From the NCBI GenBank assembly GCA_945910005.1, contig OX246747.1:17819010-17883009 (forward strand): 64,000 nucleotides of DNA, in the 5' to 3' direction. Positions 43,656-53,499 of the stretch are shown here, piece after piece. A program made the position numbers and the translations under genes. Every line of letters begins with the position of its first letter. Position 1 is the first letter of the stretch. A model generated the notes under the pieces. That model was given only the letters and a program-made list of their open reading frames with translations. It was not told where the DNA came from and searched no databases. This stretch comes from Isoperla grammatica (taxonomy: Eukaryota; Arthropoda; Insecta; Plecoptera; Perlodidae).

Positions 43656-44531
43656 TGGCGTTCGGTCTCTACCCTATATTACTCACTCAACGATACTATA
43701 TTTTTATAATATTTCTTACTCTGTTAGATGTTGCTCCATCAGCATCGCTTTCGTCCGTGGTGACCTGGTCCCCATCACTACTTCTGGGAATACATTTGAG
43801 CGCTTTGCGAAAACCTCATTCAGCTGCCTAAAAAAAATACAAGAATGCATATAGGCCTATCTAGAAAATTGCAATTAATTAATTTGTTTCATTATTACAT
43901 GGGCTGGCATAGACCCATGAATAATTACTAATTAGGTACTTATAAATTAATAATTAACATACGTTTCATATGAGCAGGTTTTTCTTGCTCGTCCAGACAG
44001 ATTGTTGTTGTCAATTTTTTTTTTTATAACTTCTCTCTAGAGTTTTCCATTTATTTTTGCATTGTTCGGCAGTGTAGTTGTGACCATTGGTGTTAAGCTC
44101 TTCGGCCAACGGAACCCACATCCTCTCCTGGCTTCTTATCTTTCTCTCGGCCACCCTTTTCCGGTATTCCGGGTAGAGTGAGATAAGGAGCTTCGTGGCA
44201 CTTTCTGCCCAGTAGGCCTCATTTCCTTCAGTGCCAGAAGGCCTAGTGGTATGTTGCGACACTTGCGAGGATGTAGATTTTCTCTTTTCATCTTTTATTT
44301 TTAGTTTAATGTCATGTTCCCTGGAATGACCTGCGGGTACAAACCGACCCATCACATATTCCAGGGAAATATCCACAGAGTCTACTGGAATCAAAATATT
44401 TGAAGAATCTGCAAAAGAATACGTGAAGGCTATTAGGGTGATAATTTAAATTAAATTAAGCCTAGGTCTAGGTATAGGCTACTAGTTGTAGACTCTAGAA
44501 GAATTTAATGGATTGCTCCCAAATAAAAAGG

Positions 44532-45759
44532 GAATCAATCAGTGGCGGCTCTAGCGTAAGGGCACAAGGGCACGTGCCCCCCTCCTGGGACTCACGGAAA
44601 TATCTTTAATTATAAGTTGTTATTTTGTACATGAAATACGTTGTTGTTTTGGCAACTTTCAAATTTAGTTTTCGCTGAAGATATATTCATTTTTGTGTGC
44701 ACTTCGTTTTTTTTTGGAAGAATATTGGTCGTAGAAGTAATTTCATTGCTTGCGCCAGCTACGATTCTGCAGTATCCACTGTCCATGGCTAAACAGCGTT
44801 GTGCCCTCGTATTTCAACAGTTTATACCCCAAGGCAGTGTTTGGAGCTAGACCCTTATGGACGAAATACATTAGCAGGGGGCACATCTAACGCGTAGCCA
44901 CCACAGACACCGACGATGAGAGAGCAAAGAAACCCAACCAGGCAGAAGACCTTTTCTGAGAAATATCCAAGCAGATATTTGAGTAAACACCAAGAACGAT
45001 ATAGACCTCGGCACTGACTTATTAGGGTGTCAAATGGTAGAAAATGTTATTTAAATTCTAAGTCTCCTTTTTTTAGTTTATAAGTGTACCTGGCTAGAAA
45101 GACATGGCACTCCTTTCATTCAATAAGCGGACACACAAGAAGGAGTGGTAACTAGAAAACGGTCATTTATACTATTTTAAAAACTAAATTACTTGCGTAG
45201 TGTGTTGTTGTCACAGTATTGTCAGTCAGTAGGTATTGGGTTATTGTGCGAGTGAGTTGTGTTACTGCCGTGTTCACATTTGTGTATTAGATTTGTGTCG
45301 TAATATTGTAGTGTTTTCGTAAACATGAATTCTGTGGCGCATATTTTAAGTTGTGAACATCAAATTAGTTACGATCAAAACCTAGATATTAAAAAACTGG
45401 GACCTCCAGTACCTCATCTTAATTTGAAGCAAACTACGAAGTGAAAAAATAGAACTTATTGCCGAAAATTCCTAATTATAGCTAGGTACCGGTACTCTCT
45501 GCCGTAGCCGTACTGACCATTGAAAAAAATACTTATAAATACGATTCCCGACTTAAACAAAGTCGTAATTGAGAGCTCTGCTCGAGACAAAAACAGAAGA
45601 ATGGTTTTAGCTACCCGCTACCAATAGGTGAGTAACGTGTCGTTCTTACATTTCCTTAGTAAAATTCTACTTTTTTAGTGATGACTGTAGGGGGGGGGGG
45701 GGGTAAATTACGTTGTGCCCCCTGCAATTTGGATGTTACGAGCCGCCACTGGAATCAAT
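44532..45759. mobile_element. hAT-like element (non-autonomous, 1.2 kb), 8-bp target duplication
   Basis: The element at 44540-45751 is bounded by CAGTGGCGGCTC and its inverse GAGCCGCCACTG, with GAATCAAT duplicated at 44532-44539 and 45752-45759. Subterminal GGGCAC/GTGCCCCC motifs are typical of hAT ends. No intact transposase ORF. It sits in the first intron of the Myb-like gene. Confidence 0.92.
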
Positions 45760-46288
45760 TAATTGAGCTTGTGTGAAAACGTGGTCATTGACCACGTTTA
45801 TCTTGCGAGTCAACTCTGGACTGGTATGTAGGCCTAGCTTATGAGCCCAGTCCATGAACACAAAGGAGGTAGCTTACTGTGATTGGAGGCTTTACAAACG
45901 AAGATTGCCAGATAGGCCTCTTTGAGATTTCTAGCGTTTTATCAACGCATATCCAGGCAAAGCTTGGGGTCAGTTCCTATAAACCAGTCAGGACTCGGCC
46001 CCTGTGATAAACATAGTCAATCACCACCGTTTACCACACGAACTGAGTCCGTATGACTCCGTACGTGGCTACGTGCTACCTGGGTTCGTACGAGATTTCC
46101 TTGATAAACACGTCGGCACGGACCGAGTTCAGAACGACCAAATGTCTAGTAATATTTAGCACGATCTCAAACTCCGTTAACAGACTGATACTGAACTGGC
46201 ACCGATAATTGAGCATGTACGGAATCGTATGGACTTGGATCGCATGCTCTATGCTGTGCGCTAGGCAAGCAAAGTTCCAGGCCTAGGC

Positions 46289-46915
46289 CTAATAATATAT
46301 ATGAATATTCTATAAAGCTGCAGGCCTAAGCCTAGTCTAGGTCCTACCTATTTGCTTAACTAAGGTATGAATAGGCCTATGCTCTAAGCACGGGTCTAGT
46401 TATGGCACATGCTAGTTTTATGTTAAGTAGGCCTAGGCAAGGCCCTAGCATTCCGGGCCTAGGCCAACGGAAGCTAGCCCTAAGGTAGGCCTTATTCATT
46501 TGACATTTCCATAGCCCTAGGTCGTGGCTAGGACATCGGCATGCCGTAAGCGGCATATTTGGCTTGCTACAGTTTTAGGTTAGGTAGGCCTAGACCCTGG
46601 GCCTAATAATATATATGTACATTCTATAAAGCCACAAGCCTAGGACTAGGTCATACCTATTTGCTTAGCTAGGGTATGCATGCTCTAAGCACAGGTCTAG
46701 TTTTGGCACACACTAGTTTTAGGTTAAGTAGGCCTAGGCAAGGCCCTAGCATTCCGGGCCTAGGCCAACGGTAGTTAGGCCTTATTCATTTGACATTTCT
46801 ATAGCCCAAGGTCGTGGCTAGGACATCGGCATGCCGTAAGCGGCAAGATTTGGCTTGCTAGGCCTAGGGCCTAGGTCTACAGTTTTAGGTTAGGTAGACC
46901 CTAGGTCTATATCTA
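46289..46915 (+). repeat. About 305-bp tandem duplication rich in GGCCTAGG
   Basis: CCTAATAATATATATGxAxATTCTATAAAG starts both halves (about 46289 and 46602). Shared landmarks are GTAGGCCTAGGCAAGGCCCTAGC, ATTCCGGGCCTAGGCCAACGG and GGACATCGGCATGCCGTAAGCGGCA. Divergence is modest with small indels. Confidence 0.9.
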
Positions 46916-47789
46916 GCATAATCTTTTGAATTTTTAATCATTAGTTATAGCTTACCTTCTAGCACATAAAATACGTACGCATCTTCGATTATCACGGGAT
47001 TATTTTCACCATCTCTTGTTAAGATAGCTGAAAATTCGTAATATGCGGGGAATGTATCCATAGCGGTGTCTTCCATTTCAAAAGAATTAGCGCCTTCTAC
47101 CCTCACTCCTTCGTCAGGAGCAGTAGTAAAAATAAGTACTCCAGTTGTACCAGTGGTAAGTTACCACCGGACAGAAAAACGTTCCGAGGTGAAACCACGT
47201 CAAGTACACCCGGACAGAAAAACGGGTTTTTCTCAATACTGTACACCTGGAGTACTATAACGTGGACAAACAAACAAAGCTATTGTGTTTATAGTAATTG
47301 GGCTTCAAAATTTATTACTAGGCGTAATAGACATTAATTCGATTTTATATGATTATGGATATGATAATTTCCAAATAAGCGTTATTTTATTTATCATTTT
47401 ATGATTGGTTGATTGCTGATACATGGCAGGTGACGTATGCCCCGTTTTTCCCGCCATAAATATGTGTGAAACTTTCAGCTCGATTTTATAAATGAAACTT
47501 TATTCTATGTCATCGAAATAAAATATTTTTGTGTTCAGGAAGTCAATCCTAATCTAGTAAAATGCTAAAAAAAAAATTAGTCATATTCCCCATTGGCATG
47601 CGGGAGGCTAATATGGTAGGTATGCAGGTGATATATGCATGCACAGATATATTCATGCATAATACATAGTTACCAGTTCTGCCACATTCTTTAAAAATGA
47701 AAATGAAGATATGCCCCATAATTACATAAATGCAGTAAGTTGCAAAATAGGAGACATTTTTGCGACTCCTTTGCGAATGAGGCCCCAGG

Positions 47790-47970
47790 GCCCGTATTCT
47801 GTAACTATCCCGCTTTGGATGCGGGCCGATATGGAAACAAATGAGAAATAAAAACACTAGTTTTGGAAATTATTCAGACAGTTATAATGTTGTGGAACGG
47901 CAATTGTTTCCATATCGGCCACTTTCGACCCAAAGCGGCCCGCTTCCATAGCGGGATAATTATAGAATGA
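47790..47970. promoter_or_regulatory. Imperfect inverted repeat between divergent Harbinger genes
   Basis: ATTCTGTAACTATCCCGCTTTGG, ATGCGGGCCGATATGGAAACAA is mirrored by TTGTTTCCATATCGGCC, (20-bp insert), GGCCCGCTTCCATAGCGGGATAATTATAGAAT. It sits between the two oppositely transcribed genes and could be a shared promoter/transposase-binding region or a small MITE. Confidence 0.5.
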
Positions 47971-48155
47971 TGGTTCGTTTACAGCTACGCGTTGCGAGCG
48001 TTGAGAGCGAAGCGAAGGCGCGAGGTTTGCGTTGGCCTGTTTATTGCGCCGCGTTGATTTCGCCGCGAGGCACAGCCTTTTTGAGCGTCGGTTCAATCAC
48101 GGAATCGTGGATTGACCCGTCGAGAAGGCTGTGACGCGAGGCGAAGAAAGAAAAG

Positions 48156-50430
48156 ATGGAGGAACAACAGTATTTGTACGAAATTCAAATGTTTAACTAC
48201 AATAAAAATCTTCAACTTAGGAAGCTCTTAGCACTTTTGTTCCTCAAAAAACAAATGTTTAACAAACCTAAGCGTTTTTATGTGCGAGGAGTATATTTAA
48301 AAAGACGTGAATTGGGTTTTCATGAAAACCTTGTCCAGGAGATGATATTAGGGGACCACGAAGAATTTTTTAATTTCCACAGAATGTCTCCTAAAAAGTT
48401 CGATGAACTCTTGTCCCTTGTTGGGCCGTTATTAAAAAAAATCACGTTGTTTAGGGAAGATGTCATCTGTGAAGCTGCACATCTATCCATTACTTTGAGG
48501 TAAGTTGCAAGATTTCTATGCCTATGCTCATAACCCTACACTGGCCATCCTGTCCTTCCATGGGACAGGAAAACAACAATACCTTATCGTGGTGGGCAGG
48601 TTTGCGTGCTTTGTTGATCCCGAGAGCTATGCCGGCGGAAGCGTATGCTTCTGGTAGGGCCACCCAAGCCGGACTGGTCGAGGAGGAGAAGTCAGACGAA
48701 GTGTAGTCCACATCCCAATCCCCTTTCCCCCCCCCACTGTCCCACTGAAGATTTCTCCTCCCACATGGCCCTGCCCCTCCCTTGCTGGACTCCGGAATGA
48801 CGACCCACGCCACGTACAATGGACCTGATTCGGATCTGGCTTTATTCTTCATTATCATCTTTCTCATCTTCATTATCACCCGCTCATCGTCTCGATTAGC
48901 CATCGTTGCATAAATATGAGACGTTAAGCCCCATTAATCAATCATCAATCAACAATAAAATTATTATTATTATGCCTATGCCTAGGCTAGGCCTACACCT
49001 ATTGACGTTGTTTGTTAATTTTGTTTTGAACTTAAATTATTTTGTTTTGTTAATTGTTAAAAGTCTATTCACTCGCTTACACAAGAGAAGTAGCGTGTAC
49101 CTTTGCTATGTGTCAACCAGAAATAGAATAGAACACAATAGAATACAACATAACATTTATTGGTTTCGCCACAGGTTTCGCTGTCTTACATGTTGATAGC
49201 AATATTTTTATATTGTATTATCCATTAGTACAACATGATGGTTGTATAATTTATATATTAAACAAATACATGATAAAAGACTATTTAGCTGGGTTCATAC
49301 AAAGTCACATCACAAGAACATACACACTTTTTACATAAAAAATGACAAAGAAATTACACTTTAACATTACGTAATAATACATGATAAATCAATAATATAC
49401 AAAACTGTTAGTAGTAGGCCTAGTTAGGAAGTTTTATTCTATGCATTTATTAATTATGTTTCAGGTACTTGGCCTCTGGTGATAGTATGAAATCATTTAC
49501 CTTTGCTTATAGAGCTTCCAAAAGCTCAGTTTCCAACATAGTCAAGGAAACGAGCAATGCAATCTGGGAAGTGTTGAAGGGTTAAGTCTTTATGGAGCCA
49601 ACTGAAGACAACTGGAAAGCAGTTGGTAAAAGATTCTTTGAACAATGGAACTTTCCTAACTGTATAGGAGCCATGGATGGAAAGCACGTTGTAATCCAGG
49701 TAGGCATACAATTCAATTCTGTAAGATGGTTGAGAATTAAAGGAGCATGTCAATTAAATTGCCAAGATGTTAATGCAAATAATTTGTCTTCATACAGGCA
49801 CCAAACTTATCCGGGTCTTCTTATTACAATTATAAACACAGCCACAGTTTGGTACTCCTTGCAGTCTGCGATTCAGACTACTGCGCCACTCTCGTTGGCA
49901 TCAGGGAGACAGAGTGATGGTGGTGTGTTGAAGAACTCTTCGTTTGGCCAAGCACTGATGCAAGACAAACTGAATATTCCCGAACCACAGCAAATTTCTG
50001 CATCACAGGGGCGCATCACGCCTCATATGTTTGTGGCTGATGCGGCGTTTCCAATGACGAATGTCATGATGAGGCCATTTCCGCAGAAAGGTCTCTCCGA
50101 AAAAAAAGGATTTTTAACTACCGGCTGAGCCGTGCTCGCCGAGTTATTGAAAATGTATTTGGCATAATGGCGGCACGCTGAAGGATCTTCAGAAAGCCAA
50201 TAATTGGTTAGGTGGAAAATATTGATTATTTGATCCAAGCAATTGTATGTCTCCACAATTACCTTGAAATGGAAAATAAAGCCCTTGCTGCAAGGGATCG
50301 AAGGTATTGCCCAAACAACTTTGTCGACCATGAAATTGAGACTGGCATACAAGGTGGGGAATGGAGAAACCAAGTCGGCAATAACTGTGCGTTACAACCT
50401 GTACAACCTGTGTACAACCTGTTTTGGAAA
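48156..50430 (+). pseudogene. PIF/Harbinger (HARBI1-like) nuclease gene, three exons
   Basis: Exon 1 (48156-48499) has FYVRGVYLKRRELGFHENLV, RMSPKKFDELLSLVGPLL and AHLSITLR before GTAAGT. The intron ends TTATGTTTCAG at 49464. Exon 2 (49465-49699) continues YLASGDSMKSFTFAYRAS and WNFPNCIGAMDGKHVVIQ (first catalytic Asp). One stop follows LKG. The second intron is 49700-49797. Exon 3 starts APNLSGSSYYNYKHSHSLVL, then shifts frame before GRQSDGGVLKNSSFG (second Asp). FVADAAFPM stands where D-E-A-F is normal, i.e. the catalytic Glu is replaced by Ala. An A8 run (50100-50107) shifts into RLSRARRVIENVFGIMAAR and the C-terminal IVCLHNYL/GEWR block. It is divergent from the Myb gene and runs into the LINE at about 50430. 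Confidence 0.85.
48574..48957 (+). repeat. SINE copy (slightly 5'-truncated) in the nuclease intron, 8-bp duplication
   Basis: The SINE at 48582-48949 starts at CCTTATCGTGGTGGGC. Flanks are CAACAATA at 48574-48581 and 48950-48957. It lies inside the first intron of the Harbinger nuclease. Confidence 0.9.
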
Positions 50431-52114
50431 ATGGCGTCGGTTCCGGTGACCTGCTGTTGCTTCTCCTCATTAATTCCACATAATGATGTCAAGGGGTGTT
50501 TTTGCAACAGTGATACCTCCTCTACCACTTCCAAATGTGTTCGAGCCAAGAGTACATCGTGTTTTTCGTGTTTTCCCAGTGAAGAATTGTGCAGTTTAAG
50601 GTCATGTTCTTGTGAGCCATGTGCTCGTGATAAAAGTTCATTATGCCAAGGCCCTGGGCCCATCAGGCCCTCTCAGCAGCCACGCAAGTGTTTTCTTATA
50701 TTCCTACCTTTACAGTGCTAAACGCATCGGACCTGGAACCCATTGTGAACGAAATGGAGTGTTTACTTAATAAGTTAAGGGCCGTAATTGAAGGCCTAGC
50801 CATGACCACCCTAACCTCAAAATCACGACGCCGGACTGCAACAGCAACCCTCGCGACGGCGAGCTCGACACAGTAGTCACTGCTACTCGTACCCAGACTC
50901 TAACCCAGACCACAGCCACCAACTCAGCAACATTGGGTTCGACTGCACCCACCCTGACGCCTAGGCTCTCTCAGGTAGGCCTAGTTAACCCTGGCCCAGG
51001 CTTAGGCCCACACTCAAGCCCAACTCCCTCGTCATTTTCTGAGGCAGTGAGAAGTCTCAAGACCTCAAACAAGACCCACAAGGCAACTGAGCCTAGGCCC
51101 ATCCCGATCCAAACCCAGAAGGTCCTGCAGCCAGATTCACGGCCTAGGCCTACCACAGTCACAGTACCAGTATCGGCACCAGCAACCGAGTGGACTGGGG
51201 TATGTCGGTCTAGATGGAAGGCTAGGTCCGAACCAAAACTGAACCACGGCTTCAACCCTAAACCAGAGGCGAGGCCCTCAACCACCCAATAGCCTTGCTC
51301 AAAAACCACAAACCTGGTCATCAGCGACTCAATGTTTGTTGGATGCAGCTACATCAAGCCGAATGACATTTATTGGCTGGAAACCCACCCAGGCATTCAA
51401 CCCTTTCAACTACGGCAGAGGTTGCTCGAGTCAAAAACCGCTGACCCCAATGTACGCATACAAGTGCTGCACTGCGGCACTAACTCTCTCTACCGACGCA
51501 GCACTAGGCAGTTATCCGATGATTTTTATCAACTTCTCAGGACCACCAAAGAATTATTCCCACGAGCTTCAATCGCCTTTACCTCCATCGCCCACCGCAG
51601 GGATATCGAGTGCAAAGACCTGGTGAAAGAAGTCAACAGTGAGTTAAAAGGGATCTGCAACGTTCTGCAAGCCACATTTGTTGAGATCAACAACTTTGTT
51701 TGCTCAGCATCCCATCTGTCCAAAGGAGGTTTACACCCCAACAAACAGGGCCATGCCACTATACACAACATGCTGGCCGAAGTATGCTCAGTAATGAGTT
51801 GGCAACCAATCCCTCCACTTACCTCGAATGTCCCCATTAGGAAAAATACCAGTCACAGCCTTGCTCCCAATACTCGGCTCCCATCCCCGTCTATCGCCAC
51901 AATAATACCCGGGTCGCCCAAACAGTCAAGATTCGAAGAGGATGGCAAGCTGTACCCAATTCGCTCTCACAAAACTCCCCCAACCCCCACTAAATGCAGT
52001 CTACCACAGCATACCAAAGTCCAGTCTCCCACCATTCCAATCCCCTCACTAACGCATAGGCCTAGGCCTACCGCCCAGCGAACAAATCCAGCTCCAACAA
52101 TCACCGAGCTGCAG

Positions 52115-52910
52115 GGCAATCTATTCGACGCCCCCTCACCAATTCCCCTCGTCCACTGTGTTGGAGCGGATTTCGCAATGAGCAAAGGGATTGCTGCAGG
52201 TTTCAAAAGCAAATTTGGTAGTGTGCGCCACCTTATCCAACAAAACAGAGGGGTCGGAAGCTTCGCAACACTCCATGCGGAAGGCAGGCTAATTGTATAC
52301 CTGATCACCAAGCAGCTCTCGAGTCACAACCTGCCCATGGACTGCTTCCTTATCGTGGTGGGCAGGTTTGTGTGCTTTGATGATTCCTGGAGCTATGCCG
52401 GCGGAAGCGTATGCTTCTGGTAGGGTCACCCTTGCCGGACTGGTCGAGGAGGAGAAGTCAGACGAAGTGCAGTCCAAACCCCAATCCCCTTTCTCCCCCA
52501 CTGTCCCATTGAATATTTCTCCTCCCATTTGGCCCTGCCCTCCCTTGCTGGACTCCCGTATGACGACTCACGCGACGTACAATGGATCTGCTTCGGCTGT
52601 GGCTTTATTCTTCATTATCATCTTTCTCATCATCATTATCACCCGCTCATCGTCTCGATTAGCCATCGTTGCATAAATATGAGACGTTAAGCCCCATTAA
52701 TCAATCAATCAATCAATCGAGTCACAAGCCACTACCACACGCCCTGAGAGATACTCTATTAAACCTCCGAGGCTACTGCGAGTTCTACTTCATAGAGAAA
52801 CTTGCCATGCCCCGCATTGGGTGTGGCCTAGATCATATGTATTGGCCATTCGTCAAGGCCATTATTGAAGATATTTTCCACGACTCGGGAATACAAATCT
52901 ATATCTACAC
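52115..52910 (+). other. TARG1/OARD1-like macro domain inside LINE ORF1 (SINE-split)
   Basis: N-terminal half 52115-52329, C-terminal half 52717-52910. Diagnostic segments are GNLFDAP (first loop), HCVGADFAMSKGIAAGF (ADP-ribose-binding loop with the conserved Asp-Phe and G-I-A), GSFATL, YLITK, AMPRIGCGLDHMYW (Gly-rich second loop with the candidate catalytic Asp) and IQIYIYTPH at the end. The Lys used by TARG1 for the covalent intermediate seems to be Asn or Arg here (QQNRGVG), judged by eye only. Confidence 0.82.
52319..52727 (+). repeat. SINE copy (full-length, variant B) with 11-bp target duplication
   Basis: The SINE at 52330-52716 is flanked by TCGAGTCACAA at 52319-52329 and 52717-52727. 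It inserted between SSH and KPL codons of the macro domain, and removal of one repeat restores the frame. Confidence 0.95.
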
Positions 52911-53499
52911 TCCCCATCCCCTCACCACGGAACCTCAACCAGAGCCCGTCTCGAACCCCGGACCTACACTGGACGTGGCTTGCGAGACTGCCGCCGAGCC
53001 AACCAAAGCCTCCATAATCGCCGAGTCCCAGCCAGTGCCCGACACGACCCTCGAGCCTGCACAGAATGCCGTGAGCGAGAGTCCTCCTGAGTCGGACTCT
53101 CAAGCCCCCACTATTGATGAGCCTCAGCCCGGACTCAATAATGACCCTGGGCCTAAGAACGCGGAGCCTCCAAGTGATCATCTGCCATACCCAGCTGCCG
53201 TCGCTATTACTCCAGCTGCAGTTGAACCCGCAGGCCCCGTCGCGGAGCCTCCCAATGCACAGTTCGTGTACCAGGTGATACCGGCAATTAGCGAGACCAC
53301 ACCAACCCCCCAGGTCCTGGACACTCAACCAACAGCGAATCGCACCAAAGTGGGGAAAAACACCAAAAACACCAGCAACATCCGAATTACGCCTATACTA
53401 GCTCTCAGAACAACCCTTCCCCGACTGTCCAAAACCAATCACAAAACAATTCCCGGTACTCTAAATTTTCTATCCGCCAAAATCGACATAAATCCAACA

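Larger units (their letters stand above)
43728..47076 (-). pseudogene. Harbinger Myb/SANT-like accessory protein gene (three exons)
   Basis: Exon 1 (47076-46956) begins MEDTAMDTFPAYYEFSAIL and ends LE|GTAAGC. Exon 2 (44408-43963) follows TTTTGCAG. It joins in phase to give a Glu/Lys region and a trihelix/Myb-like domain with EAYWAESATKLLISLYPEYR, ERMWVPLAEELNTNGHNYTA and CKNKWKTLERSYK. A run of 11 A (44015-44025) then shifts the frame. One fewer or two more would continue into IDNNNLSGRARKTCSYE, the conserved segment of these proteins. The exon ends at GTATGT. Exon 3 (from 43827) continues QLNEVFAKRSNV. In Harbinger elements this protein brings the nuclease into the nucleus and binds the transposon ends. 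The large intron contains a hAT-like element and a tandem duplication. Confidence 0.8.
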
